From positions 1-64,000 of the forward strand of contig JABWCP010000016.1 in the NCBI GenBank assembly GCA_013360215.1: DNA of 64,000 nt. The letters run 5' to 3'. Below are positions 24,995-35,166 of this stretch, piece by piece; position 1 is the first letter of the stretch; every line of letters starts with the position of its first letter. Source of the stretch: a bacterium (GTDB lineage Bacteria > CLD3 > SB21). The notes under the pieces were generated by a model. The model saw nothing but the letters and a program-made list of their open reading frames with translations. It was not told where the DNA came from and did no database searches. A program made the position numbers and the translations under genes.

Positions 24995-25023
24995 AATATA
25001 GGCGGCCTTAAAATTATTGTCAA
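24995..25023 (-). promoter_or_regulatory. Sigma-70-type promoter of the TonB-receptor cluster
   Basis: The minus strand has consensus TTGACA (25018-25023), a 17-base spacer and TATATT (24995-25000). It is the strongest-looking promoter in the window and points at the receptor, the secreted protein and the PorV-like gene. Confidence 0.8.
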
Positions 25024-25310
25024 GCTTTTTTTGGGAACCCGGTTTTACTTGGTTTTAAGACCACGATGGGCACTTTGAGCTAATCAATAAAACCTTAATA
25101 CCTAGATAATATTCCCGCCCTAATTACAAAACTACCGAAAAAACGAAAGAAATAAGTTTTCCACCCCCTTCTAAATTTTTTAAATTTTTTCATTCATACG
25201 TAGAATCCGGACATGACACGCTCTTTTCATGCACATATCCGCAATACCGGTACCGTAATAATAGAAGTACGATGCGTTGTGGTTTTATTACAAAGTTTTT
25301 TAAAAAGATT

Positions 25311-25339
25311 TTGCGCCAACACGATTTAATCTATATATT
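25311..25339 (+). promoter_or_regulatory. Possible promoter of smc
   Basis: TTGCGC (25311-25316), a 17-base spacer and TATATT (25334-25339) lie about 150 bases before the smc start. The -35 box is weak. The rest of the 25024-25491 gap is AT-rich and I see no gene or strong hairpin in it. Confidence 0.4.
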
Positions 25340-25491
25340 AGCCGCCCCAAAGCGAAATGATACGCTTTTTCGTGTTATTTAGTATGGATATACTATAATA
25401 ATACAGTGCTAGTTTACTAAAAGATGATTTCCTGATTAACAGGAAACTTATTTAAATTTTGATTTTGTTAGGCTTATAAGGAAATAACGGC

Positions 25492-28400
25492 ATGTATTTG
25501 TCACGGCTTGAAGTTTTCGGTTTTAAAACATTTGCGCAGAAAGTGGATCTTCGTTTTGACGAGGGTATCACCAATATCGTCGGCCCCAACGGCTGTGGTA
25601 AGTCCAACGTCGTAGATGCCCTCCGCTGGTCACTCGGTGAACAAAAAGCCAGTATCCTGCGTTCCGAAAAAATGGAAAACGTCATTTTTAACGGAACCAA
25701 ACAACGTAAGCCCCTCAATTTTGCCGAAGTCAGTCTGACCATACAGAACACCAAAGGTATCCTGCCGACGGAATATACCGAAGTCACGATCACCCGTCGG
25801 ATATACCGATCCGGTGAAAGCGAATATTTCCTAAACCGCCTCCCTTGCCGCCTCAAAGATATCAATGATCTTTTTATGGATACCGGTATGGGCGCGGACG
25901 CGTACTCCGTGATAGAGCTCAAGATGGTCGAACAAATCTTGTCCGATAAAACGGAAGACCGCCGGAAAATGTTCGAAGAAGCGGCGGGCATTACCAAATA
26001 TAAAATTCGTCGTCGTCAGACGTTTAACAAACTGCAAACGACCAAACTCGATCTCAACCGCGCCAACGATATCATCGTCGAAATCGAAAAAAAGGTCAAT
26101 TCCCTCAAACGCCAAACTCAAAAAGCCAAGCGCCACATGAAACTGTCCGCCCGTCTCAAATTGGCGGAAGTCCAACTGGCGCATCATGAATACCAAAAGT
26201 TTGCCGCGCAACTGGCGCCGATGGCCGAAAAACTGGAAAACCTCGAGTTTGTCGCCGAACAAATGCTGGGCGAAATTTCCAAAAAAGAAGCCGAAGTCGA
26301 GGCCATGAATACCGGCCTGATCGAGCGCGAACAAAGTTTACGTGCGATCCAACTGCAACTCGAAGAGCAGGATAAAAAAATCAAAACAATCGAGGATGAA
26401 ATCCTCGTCAGCCGCGAGCGCAAAAAAAATCTTGAAGCGATGATAGGTCGCTATGCAGAAGAAAAAACCGCATTGGAAGCCAAGCGCGAACAACTGCAAG
26501 CCCGCATCACCGAACTCTCCGCGACGCTCGCCGATTTGGAATCGCAATACAACGGTATGTCCGGAACCGTCGAAGCCAAAAAAACGGAAATGCTGGAGTT
26601 TGACCAGCAGATACAAGCCAAACGTACCGAACTGGATACCGTACGTAAACAATCCGTACAACTCATCGACGAAGTGGCTAAAAAACGCAATGCGTTTCAA
26701 CTCACTAAAAACAATATCCAGAATATCGAACGCAAAATCGCCGATCTGCATCGCGAAGGCGAATTTCATAACACCTCATCCGAAGACGCGATCAGCGCGC
26801 TGGATGAAAAACGCTATGAAAAGAAAAAACTCGGCGAACAAGTTGAAGCGTTGCGTAATAAAATAACGGCTGACCAATCGGCTTTAGATACGCTTCGCCA
26901 TACACTGGACGATTTGCGCTCTAAAAAGCTGCATGATGAGGCCGAAATCAAAGCGCTGCATGCCAAGATGGCTATTATTCAAAAAGCCATCGAAAATCAT
27001 GAAGGGTTTCCCGAAAGCGTTCAGTATATCCTATCTTCCAAACCGTCCGGCATTCAAGCAACGGTCGCCGATATGATCGCGACGGATGATACGTACAAAA
27101 AAGCAATCGAAACTGCACTCGGCGATTCCTTCGCCTACCTTGTGGCCGGCGGAAGTGATCACGTGCACGACGCGCTGACCCAGCTCAATACCAACAAAAA
27201 AGGCAGTGCGACATTCCTCAATCGTCAAAAAATCGGGCAATTCAAACCTGCTTTTGAAGCCGAAGCACTTGCTTCCGTACGCGGCGAGATCATCGGAATG
27301 GCTACCGAACTGGTGCGATGTGATGATCCGGCAATGGCGCGTCTGCTTTTGAGCGATGTGGTGATCGTCGAAAATTTTGAAAAAGCAACGCGGCTTGCCG
27401 ATCAATTTCCCGCTGTACGTTTCGTCACATTGCAAGGTGAAATCGTCAAAGGCAATTATCTCATCAAAGGCGGCGGTACCGTCAAATCATCCGATAGCCT
27501 TATCGGTCAACGCGAAGCTTTGAATAAACTGCAGGATCAGTTATCCCAATACGAAGCCTCCGTTCGCCGTTATCAGGACGAACTGCAGACTACCGACACT
27601 ACGCTGCGCGAACTCACCCAGACGATCGCAAATAATCAAAATCTTCTGAAGAATACTGAGCAAAAATTTGTCGCTCTGGAAAAAGAAATAGCCCAATCCG
27701 AATACGAACAAAAACGTTCTCGTGAATCCTTGACACGCAATGAGGATGCGCTTCTGCAAGCGCAGCGTGAGATGGAAGCGTTTCAGCTTACCATCGAAGA
27801 TATGGGGCCTGAAATGGATGAACTCGAAGGCCGGCGCGGTTCGCTCGAACTTGAAACCCGGCGCATGGAACAACAGCTCGCCGAACTGGAAAAGCAGCGG
27901 CGCGAACGTTCCGAAGGATTCAACGAAATGATTTCATCCTTTCTCCGTATGGAAGGAGAAATCAAAACAAACCGCAACAATATCGAATCCAGCCGCACAC
28001 AAATTGCAGATATTGAAGCAACCATTCTTCGTCGCGAAGAAGAAACTGTCGCCGCTGAAAATGAAATTGCCCGTATGGGTGACGTTTTCACCGAACGCGA
28101 AGGCGAACTCATCACTCTTTCGCGTGAACGCGACGTGATCGAACGCAACCGCGATGCCGAAGGTACCGAAGTCGCCCGTCTGCGTGAAACGACCGGAAAA
28201 ATAGAAGCCGAGTTGAAAAAAATGCGCCGTCAGCGCGAAGAATTCCTCAACTCACGCCATACCATGGAGCAAGAAACGACCAATCTTCGTTTTGAACTTC
28301 GTGCGCTGGAAGAACGCATCAAACGCGATCACGATTTTGACTTGACCAAAGACTCCATCGAAATACTGATCCTCAGTACGGAACCCGGCAGTAAAGAAGA

Positions 28401-29307
28401 GGAATCCGAAGAAGATGCACCGGAGAGCGCTCCGGATACCGCGCCGCAGGAAGTATCTGGCGTCGAAAATCAGGAAATGAATATTGATGAAGTGCTGGAA
28501 AGCGATCTTGTTTCCGATGCATCGCAAGCACCTGAGACGGCATCTTTTGATCCGGAGGCGACTAAACTCGAAATAGATGAACTGCGCCGTAAACTCAAGA
28601 GTATCGGCCCGGTTAACATGGAAGCATTTGCTGAATTTCAAACGGAAAAAGAACGCCTTGATGTATTGCTCAAACAGCGTCAGGATTTGCTGGACGCCGA
28701 AGCGCAACTTTTGGAAACGATCAATGCCATCAATGAACAGGCACAAAAACAGTTCATGGAAGTCTTTGAAAAAATCCGTGCTAATTTTATCAAGATATTT
28801 ACGGGTTTATTTGTTGATTCCGAAGCCGATCTCAAACTGGAAGCCAATGAAGATATTCTGGAAGCCAATATTGATATTTTAGCCCGACCGACCGGCAAAA
28901 AAATCCAACACATTCAGCTGCTCTCCGGCGGTGAAAAAACACTAACGGCTATTTCTTTACTTTTTGCCATCTACCTTGTCAAACCTAGCCCATTCTGTAT
29001 TTTGGATGAAGTGGATGCGCCGCTGGATGACACCAATATTGATAAATTCACTAAAATCCTCAAAGACTTCTCCAAGGATACTCAGTTTATCGTTGTAACG
29101 CACAATAAGCGTACGATGGAAGCTGCGCGTAATATTTTTGGTATCACCATGCAGGAAGCCGGCGTATCCAAAGTCGTATCGGTTAAATTTTCCAATCGCG
29201 GCGATGTCAGCAAAACCGACGATATCGAGCAATTTATCAACGAAAATCAGGTCGAAGACCTGACGAAAGAAGTCAAAGACACACCGCCGTCGCCGAGCGT
29301 TGCGTGA
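25492..29307 (+). CDS. smc: Chromosome segregation protein SMC
   Basis: SMC dimers with ScpA/ScpB organise and separate sister chromosomes. The 1271-residue protein has the N-terminal ATPase head with GPNGCGKSN (residues 32-40) and two long Glu/Lys/Arg-rich coiled coils. A hinge lies around residues 510-650, and the C-terminal head carries the signature LLSGGEKT near 1143 and Walker B FCILDEVDAPLDD near 1168. It is longer than the usual 1150-1190 because of an acidic, Ser/Pro/Ala-rich insertion (about residues 964-1023) just before the C-terminal head, plus a tail after it. AAGG precedes ATG at a slightly long spacing. It is not next to scpA/scpB here. Confidence 0.96.
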   Translation: MYLSRLEVFGFKTFAQKVDLRFDEGITNIVGPNGCGKSNVVDALRWSLGEQKASILRSEKMENVIFNGTKQRKPLNFAEVSLTIQNTKGILPTEYTEVTITRRIYRSGESEYFLNRLPCRLKDINDLFMDTGMGADAYSVIELKMVEQILSDKTEDRRKMFEEAAGITKYKIRRRQTFNKLQTTKLDLNRANDIIVEIEKKVNSLKRQTQKAKRHMKLSARLKLAEVQLAHHEYQKFAAQLAPMAEKLENLEFVAEQMLGEISKKEAEVEAMNTGLIEREQSLRAIQLQLEEQDKKIKTIEDEILVSRERKKNLEAMIGRYAEEKTALEAKREQLQARITELSATLADLESQYNGMSGTVEAKKTEMLEFDQQIQAKRTELDTVRKQSVQLIDEVAKKRNAFQLTKNNIQNIERKIADLHREGEFHNTSSEDAISALDEKRYEKKKLGEQVEALRNKITADQSALDTLRHTLDDLRSKKLHDEAEIKALHAKMAIIQKAIENHEGFPESVQYILSSKPSGIQATVADMIATDDTYKKAIETALGDSFAYLVAGGSDHVHDALTQLNTNKKGSATFLNRQKIGQFKPAFEAEALASVRGEIIGMATELVRCDDPAMARLLLSDVVIVENFEKATRLADQFPAVRFVTLQGEIVKGNYLIKGGGTVKSSDSLIGQREALNKLQDQLSQYEASVRRYQDELQTTDTTLRELTQTIANNQNLLKNTEQKFVALEKEIAQSEYEQKRSRESLTRNEDALLQAQREMEAFQLTIEDMGPEMDELEGRRGSLELETRRMEQQLAELEKQRRERSEGFNEMISSFLRMEGEIKTNRNNIESSRTQIADIEATILRREEETVAAENEIARMGDVFTEREGELITLSRERDVIERNRDAEGTEVARLRETTGKIEAELKKMRRQREEFLNSRHTMEQETTNLRFELRALEERIKRDHDFDLTKDSIEILILSTEPGSKEEESEEDAPESAPDTAPQEVSGVENQEMNIDEVLESDLVSDASQAPETASFDPEATKLEIDELRRKLKSIGPVNMEAFAEFQTEKERLDVLLKQRQDLLDAEAQLLETINAINEQAQKQFMEVFEKIRANFIKIFTGLFVDSEADLKLEANEDILEANIDILARPTGKKIQHIQLLSGGEKTLTAISLLFAIYLVKPSPFCILDEVDAPLDDTNIDKFTKILKDFSKDTQFIVVTHNKRTMEAARNIFGITMQEAGVSKVVSVKFSNRGDVSKTDDIEQFINENQVEDLTKEVKDTPPSPSVA

Positions 29308-29555
29308 TACTGTAAAAGTACACCGTCCATCCATTCACCGATCCGTCGAAATGTACGAATTTGCGCAATAATTCAACGCGTTGCTGCGTTCCGATTACAT
29401 TTTTTTTCTCGCCTGTGCTAATTCCTGCTCCTTGTTAAGTTTTGTTACCATTTTTTAAATTCATCGCACACCTTATCACATCAATTTTTTATTGGCTAAC
29501 ACCGTGCGAACATCTTATATTTTCAAAATACCGGCTATCGTATTCGGCTCTCACT

Positions 29556-30197
29556 ATGGAATCTATAGACTTTAAAAAACAGCGTGCACAGCGTATCGTG
29601 CGTTCGCTTGCCCGCTCGTATCCTGACGCACGATGCCGACTGACCTATCATGATGCGTTTGAGCTGCTCATCAAAACTATCCTCTCTGCCCAATGCACCG
29701 ATGAGCGTGTCAATTTTGTCGGCGAAACGCTTTTCCGAAAATACCGTTCTCCTGAAGATTTTATTCAGGTTCCGCAGGCCGAACTTGAAAACGATATCCG
29801 CTCCATCGGTTTTTTTCGGAGTAAAGCGCGGCACATTCAAGCGTGTTGCCGCACGCTCATACAAAACTTCAACGGATGCGTTCCGAGTACTATGGATGAA
29901 TTGGTCACCTTATCCGGCGTAGGACGAAAAACAGCTAATGTTATTTTGGGTAATATTTATAATATTCCATCCTTGGCCGTGGATACACACGTGATAAGGA
30001 TCAGCCGGCTGCTTAAACTAACGCGTCACACGGAGGCCGAATCCATTGAAGCCGATCTTATGAAAATTCTTTCGCCTAAAGATTGGGTTATGTTTTCACA
30101 CCGCGTTCAAATGCACGGTCGGACTGTGTGTATTGCCCGTCGCCCTCAGTGCGATCATTGTTCCTTAGCTAAAGATTGCCCGTCCGCAAATAAATAA
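29556..30197 (+). CDS. nth: Endonuclease III (DNA glycosylase/AP lyase)
   Basis: Endonuclease III excises oxidised pyrimidines and nicks the abasic site. The 213-residue protein has the helix-hairpin-helix LSGVGRKTANV near residue 118 with the catalytic Lys, the catalytic Asp in VDTHVIR near residue 142, and a C-terminal 4Fe-4S site with Cys spacing 6-2-5 (CIARRPQCDHC then DC). The open frame extends upstream to 29442, but the extra 38 residues are hydrophobic and unlike the family, so ATG 29556 is chosen; no clear ribosome site is seen. The 248 bp after smc hold nothing recognisable. Confidence 0.95.
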   Translation: MESIDFKKQRAQRIVRSLARSYPDARCRLTYHDAFELLIKTILSAQCTDERVNFVGETLFRKYRSPEDFIQVPQAELENDIRSIGFFRSKARHIQACCRTLIQNFNGCVPSTMDELVTLSGVGRKTANVILGNIYNIPSLAVDTHVIRISRLLKLTRHTEAESIEADLMKILSPKDWVMFSHRVQMHGRTVCIARRPQCDHCSLAKDCPSANK

Positions 30198-30201
30198 AAA
30201 A

Positions 30202-33200
30202 ATGAACCCTACGCGCCGTCTCCTGATCATTGCTTTTTTTTTCAGCGCTATCCCGGCATTGGGCCAACGCCTCTTCGTTCGCCATTATTCGACCGCCGAA
30301 GGGTTGCCTCAAAATCAGGTTTTTGCCATTCATCAGGATCAACATGGTTTTCTTTGGTTTGGAACCGGCGGCGGCCTCAGCCGATACGACGGGCGTCAAT
30401 TTCGCAATTACACCAAAGAACATGGCCTAGCCAGTAATGTCATCCGGGCCATTCATCGCGACAAAGATCAAAACCTTTGGTTGGCTACCGATGAAGGTAT
30501 CAGTTGTTACTTAGCCCAACGCGACACATTTATCAGTTATCATTCCGATCATATCGGCCAAGGTACGGTGCGCGCTATAGCCGGAGACGATCGCCGGCTC
30601 TGGTTTGCTACGGCCGGCGGACTTACGCGTTATGATTTTAACGATCATTCGTTTATAAACTTTACCACGGCCAACGGTTTACCTGCCAATCTCGTTCAAG
30701 CCGTTACTGTAACGGCCTACGGGAAAGTTTTCATCGGAACCAATCAGGGACTGGCTGTGATGCACGATCCGGTCAGTGATCGTATCGAACAAGTTCCAAT
30801 CCCTGGAAATAACAAATTACTTCTCCATGTCGAAGCGCTTTATTGTGATGCACGCAACCGTATTTTTGCCGGAACGCAAGGCGGTGTCATACGCATTGAC
30901 AGTCTCAAACCGGAAATCATCAGCACAGCGGACGGTCTTACCAATCCTGTCATCCGAGGTATTACAAGCGACCAATCCGGTCACATCTGGTTTGCTACCG
31001 AAGACGGGCTTTATGTCATGACCCGATCAGAGCGCCCTTACTTATTTAACAGCTACACCACACGCAATGGTTTTTTTGCCAATCAATATTACGCTGTTTT
31101 TCAGGATTCCGAAAACAACCTTTGGTTTGGCTCCTCCCGCGGTGTCAGTAAACTGATTTCCGCTGACCTCATTTCATACACCGAAGCAGAAGGTCTTGGC
31201 AACGATGTCGTGATCGGCATAACAAAGGCTACGGATAAAACATGGTATATTACTACCAACGACGGTATTTCCATTTTTCGCGAAGGACGGTTTCAGAACC
31301 TGTCAGACACAGAAGGTCTCATTGCCAAAGAAATATGGGATGCCGCAACGGATTCGGCGGGAGTAATATGGTTAGCGACCTATCGCGGTCTTCAGGCTTT
31401 GCTTCCCAAAGAACCGCGCACGCGGCTTCCGATACATACCAAACTTCCGCGTGCAGGCACTATATCATCCGGATATTACAATCTTACCTTACCGCCTAAC
31501 GATTTTATACATAATAACCGCATCGTGGATGTTTTGGTTGACCGCCGCGGACGCATTTGGTTTGCCAGCACGGATAAAGGAACGGGTTACGTTGAAATCA
31601 ATTCGACCGGTGAAATTTCCGTTCGAACATTTACTACCGCAGACGGTTTGTACAGTAACAACGTATGGATGATCTATGAGGACCGGCGCGGGCAAATATG
31701 GGCGGGCACGATCGGCGGCGGTATAGCGCGTTGGGATGAGGTATCTCAGCGTTTTACCAGCCTCAATAAAGGTCGCGGGCTTTCGGACGATGTCGCATTA
31801 AGTATTTACGAAGACCGACGCGGCGGTTTATGGATCGGCACTGAGCGCGGCGCGATGCGTTTGGCACCGGAAATCGTGAGCGGAGATTCTTTTCCCGGCG
31901 ATCTGCGTTCATACATTAGATTAGTGTCTAAACGCGACGGCTTGTCCGATAATACCATCAATGCGATTGTGGAAGATTCGGAAGGCATGATTTGGCTGGG
32001 TACGAATAACGGGCTTAATCAATTTAATCCCGAAACCGGGCTGACGCTTCAAGTTTACAACAAAAAGCGAGGCCTTATTGACAATGAAGTAAGTACACAA
32101 AACGCACTGCGCTTTTATGATCACGAGACCTTGATCGTCGGTACCAGTGCCGGTATCACGTTGCTGCCATTACGTTCATTTCGCTCGCCCCTACCGACCC
32201 GACCTGTTGTTTTGATGCAAGAATTTATGGCCGAAGATAATGCCAACAAAACGACCCGGTTGATCCCCATTGCCATGCGCCCCGATACAAACGTTTCGGA
32301 TGCATTTTTCAGTACACTTCGTACATCCGTACCGGTGGTCAGTTATCTCGAAAACAATATCACATTTCGTTTTGTAGCGCCGTCGTTTAAAGATGAAAAT
32401 GATGTGCGGTACCGTTACCGTTTACGCGGCTTTGACCGATTTTGGTCGGACCCGACGCCGGAAAATCATGTGCGTTATACCAACCTCAACGACGGTGATT
32501 ACGTATTTGAGGTAATCGCCGGCAACGGCAATGGCGCCTGGAGCGACGTTCCCACCCGCGTAACGTTTTCTGTCATGACGCCCCTATGGAAAAGCTGGTG
32601 GTTCATCACTTTTTCAATCACATTTTTCAGTTTAAGCATTTATACCGCTTATAAGTTCCGCGCCAATATCGCACGCCAACGCACCGCCGAACTTGAACAA
32701 AAAGTATTGCAGCGTACACGCGAATTGGTCGTACAGAAAGAGACCGTCGAGCGTATTTTGAACGAACTCAAAGAAACGCAGATCCATCTGATACACTCCG
32801 AAAAAATGGCTTCACTTGGTCAGATGGTAGCCGGCATTGCGCATGAGATCAATAATCCGGTCGCTTTCGTCAAAGGTAATATTTCATTATTGGAACGGCG
32901 GCTTCATGATCTGGAACGCGTATTCACCAGTTTCTCCGACGTTTTTGATTTCTACGATAAATTCAACGAATTCAGCGACGATCTACACAAAGATTTTCGC
33001 GCCAAACTGGAAGAAATAGATCGTATTATTGCGTCGACGCGATTTGAAAAATTTTTAGGCGATCTGCCTCAAGTTGTCAACGAAATGCGGGACGGAGTGG
33101 ATCGCACGCAAAAAATCGTAGAAGATCTGCGAAATTTTTCACGTCTGGACGAATCGCAATTCAAAGAAATTTCCATCATTGATAGCATTGAATCCACACT

Positions 33201-33627
33201 CAACATACTCAAAAACGAGTATAAAACGCGTATTACCATTCATCGCAATTTCGGCGACGTGCCACCGGTGTATTGCAATCCGGGTCATATCAATCAAGTT
33301 TTTATGAATTTGCTGCAAAATGCTTTTCAAGCGATCGAAGGTGACGGCAACGTTTGGATTCGCGTTGTAGCTGCCAGTAATAACATTTTAATCGCTATTC
33401 GCGACGACGGTAAAGGCATTCCCGGAGAAATTCAAAACCGCGTTTTTGATCCTTTTTTCACAACGAAACCGGTCGGTAAAGGTACGGGGCTTGGTCTGGC
33501 TATTTCATACAAAATCATCGAAGCACACAAAGGCACGATTTTCTTTGAGAGCACCCCGCAGCAGGGAACTGAATTTAAAATAACATTACCGATACGCCGC
33601 TTGGCCGATCTCCAAAAGCCGGAATAA
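30202..33627 (+). CDS. Sensor histidine kinase with two-component-regulator propeller and Y_Y_Y domain
   Basis: This 1141-residue sensor starts with a signal peptide (to about residue 21). A large periplasmic double beta-propeller follows (about 25-690), built from repeats such as DQHGFLWFGTGGGLSRYDG and DRRGQIWAGTIGGGIARWD. Then come a Y_Y_Y domain (about 700-790), one transmembrane helix (about 797-817), a short coiled coil and the kinase. The phospho-acceptor His is in GIAHEINNP near residue 880; the ATPase boxes are NLLQNAFQA (about 1036), DDGKGIP (about 1068) and GTGLGLAIS (about 1094). An insertion separates the H box from the ATP domain. No receiver or DNA-binding domain follows and no response regulator is nearby. 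It starts 4 bp after nth. Confidence 0.92.
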   Translation: MNPTRRLLIIAFFFSAIPALGQRLFVRHYSTAEGLPQNQVFAIHQDQHGFLWFGTGGGLSRYDGRQFRNYTKEHGLASNVIRAIHRDKDQNLWLATDEGISCYLAQRDTFISYHSDHIGQGTVRAIAGDDRRLWFATAGGLTRYDFNDHSFINFTTANGLPANLVQAVTVTAYGKVFIGTNQGLAVMHDPVSDRIEQVPIPGNNKLLLHVEALYCDARNRIFAGTQGGVIRIDSLKPEIISTADGLTNPVIRGITSDQSGHIWFATEDGLYVMTRSERPYLFNSYTTRNGFFANQYYAVFQDSENNLWFGSSRGVSKLISADLISYTEAEGLGNDVVIGITKATDKTWYITTNDGISIFREGRFQNLSDTEGLIAKEIWDAATDSAGVIWLATYRGLQALLPKEPRTRLPIHTKLPRAGTISSGYYNLTLPPNDFIHNNRIVDVLVDRRGRIWFASTDKGTGYVEINSTGEISVRTFTTADGLYSNNVWMIYEDRRGQIWAGTIGGGIARWDEVSQRFTSLNKGRGLSDDVALSIYEDRRGGLWIGTERGAMRLAPEIVSGDSFPGDLRSYIRLVSKRDGLSDNTINAIVEDSEGMIWLGTNNGLNQFNPETGLTLQVYNKKRGLIDNEVSTQNALRFYDHETLIVGTSAGITLLPLRSFRSPLPTRPVVLMQEFMAEDNANKTTRLIPIAMRPDTNVSDAFFSTLRTSVPVVSYLENNITFRFVAPSFKDENDVRYRYRLRGFDRFWSDPTPENHVRYTNLNDGDYVFEVIAGNGNGAWSDVPTRVTFSVMTPLWKSWWFITFSITFFSLSIYTAYKFRANIARQRTAELEQKVLQRTRELVVQKETVERILNELKETQIHLIHSEKMASLGQMVAGIAHEINNPVAFVKGNISLLERRLHDLERVFTSFSDVFDFYDKFNEFSDDLHKDFRAKLEEIDRIIASTRFEKFLGDLPQVVNEMRDGVDRTQKIVEDLRNFSRLDESQFKEISIIDSIESTLNILKNEYKTRITIHRNFGDVPPVYCNPGHINQVFMNLLQNAFQAIEGDGNVWIRVVAASNNILIAIRDDGKGIPGEIQNRVFDPFFTTKPVGKGTGLGLAISYKIIEAHKGTIFFESTPQQGTEFKITLPIRRLADLQKPE

Positions 33628-33727
33628 GCTTGTATCAAAATAAGAGATGTATTATCTTTTTTTTGATTTTAACTTTCATTTTAACCACATCAACTTACCG
33701 CCACTCCAAACGTTCTAAGGAGTCTAT

Positions 33728-35017
33728 ATGATTAAAAAAGCTTCATTATCTTACGATGATAAAGTGCTGGATTTACCGCTGATCACCGGCACTGAAAACG
33801 AACAAGCCGTGGACATCGGCAAACTGCGCGGTGCTACGGGACTTGTCACCATGGACCCGGGTTACGGCAATACCGGTGCATGCCATTCCGGTATCACGTT
33901 TCTTGACGGCGAAAAGGGTATTCTTCGCTACCGCGGATATAATATTCAGGATTTGTGCGAAAGTTCTAATTTCCAAGAAGTCAGCTATCTGTTGATTCAT
34001 GGCGAACTGCCGTCGGCACAACAACTCGAAGAATTTAAACGCGGTATCACGCGTCATACCATGCTGCACGAGTCGCTGCGCAAACTTTACGATGCCTATC
34101 CGCGCGATGCCCATCCGATGGCGCTTTTGTCTTCCATCGTGTGTTCGCTATCCACGTTTTATCAGGATTCCATTGATCCGTTGAATAAAAAACATGTGGA
34201 AATTTCGATCTTCCGTTTGCTTGCCAAAATTCCGACGATAGCGGCCTATGCTTACAAAAAATCCATCGGCCAGCCTTTCATGTATCCGAATAATTCGCTC
34301 AGTTACTGTGCCAATTTTCTGAATATGATGTTTGCAGTTCCTGCCGAACCGTATGAAGTGGATCCGGAAATCGAAAAAGCACTTGATCTGCTTTTTATTT
34401 TACATGCCGATCACGAACAAAACTGTTCAACGTCAACTGTACGTATGGTGGGCAGCAGCCAAGCCAATCTTTTTGCGGCTATTTCAGCCGGCATTTGTGC
34501 ACTGTGGGGACCGCTTCACGGCGGCGCCAATCAGGAGGTGCTTGAGATGCTGCAGGAAATTCACAACGACGGCGGTGATGTCAAAAAATATGTGGAAAAA
34601 GCTAAAGATAAAAATTCCACATTCCGTTTGATGGGATTCGGTCATCGTGTATATAAGAACTTCGACCCGCGCGCAACGATCATCAAAAAAACCTGCGATC
34701 GTGTATTATCAAAACTCGGCGTAAATGATCCTTTGCTCGACATCGCGCACCAACTCGAAGAAGCCGCTTTAAAAGATCCGTATTTCATCGAAAAGAAGCT
34801 ATATCCCAACGTAGACTTCTACAGCGGTATTATTTACAAAGCGATGGGATTCCCTGTCGAAATGTTTACGGTGCTTTTTGCCATCGGACGTATGCCCGGA
34901 TGGATCGCTCAGTGGAAAGAAATGATGGAATCCAAAGAAACGCGCATCGGACGCCCACGCCAGATCTATACCGGATCGGCAGAGCGCCCTTATACGCCGA
35001 TTCATAAACGCGGATAA
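33728..35017 (+). CDS. gltA: Citrate synthase
   Basis: Citrate synthase condenses acetyl-CoA with oxaloacetate at the entry to the TCA cycle. The 429-residue protein has the substrate-binding ILRYRGYNIQDL near residue 60, first catalytic His in GPLHGGANQEVL near residue 261, second in FGHRVYKNFDPRA near residue 303, and catalytic Asp in NVDFYSG near residue 360. The length and NADH-site-free look suggest the type I-like group, though this is a guess. A strong AAGGAG site precedes ATG. It is a single-gene unit ending in a good terminator. Confidence 0.96.
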   Translation: MIKKASLSYDDKVLDLPLITGTENEQAVDIGKLRGATGLVTMDPGYGNTGACHSGITFLDGEKGILRYRGYNIQDLCESSNFQEVSYLLIHGELPSAQQLEEFKRGITRHTMLHESLRKLYDAYPRDAHPMALLSSIVCSLSTFYQDSIDPLNKKHVEISIFRLLAKIPTIAAYAYKKSIGQPFMYPNNSLSYCANFLNMMFAVPAEPYEVDPEIEKALDLLFILHADHEQNCSTSTVRMVGSSQANLFAAISAGICALWGPLHGGANQEVLEMLQEIHNDGGDVKKYVEKAKDKNSTFRLMGFGHRVYKNFDPRATIIKKTCDRVLSKLGVNDPLLDIAHQLEEAALKDPYFIEKKLYPNVDFYSGIIYKAMGFPVEMFTVLFAIGRMPGWIAQWKEMMESKETRIGRPRQIYTGSAERPYTPIHKRG

Positions 35018-35035
35018 AAGTTTTCCCTGAAACTA

Positions 35036-35068
35036 AAAACCGGCATAATTTCATGCCGGTTTTTTTTA
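35036..35068 (+). terminator. Intrinsic terminator after gltA
   Basis: An 11-bp stem AAAACCGGCAT/ATGCCGGTTTT with a short loop is followed by an eight-base T-run, about 20 bp past the gltA stop. Confidence 0.92.
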
Positions 35069-35166
35069 TCTTCAGTTTGAAGAAGTTAGATAAATTAAAC
35101 ATATTGCGTTACGATCTTCGCTCGCACAGCAACTTCGTTTTATTTTCTTTTACTATAGGAAAAATC

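Noticed and set aside
29442-29555. N-terminal extension of nth by 38 hydrophobic residues
   Set aside because: Endonuclease III is a cytoplasmic enzyme of about 210 residues; ATG 29556 gives the standard length.
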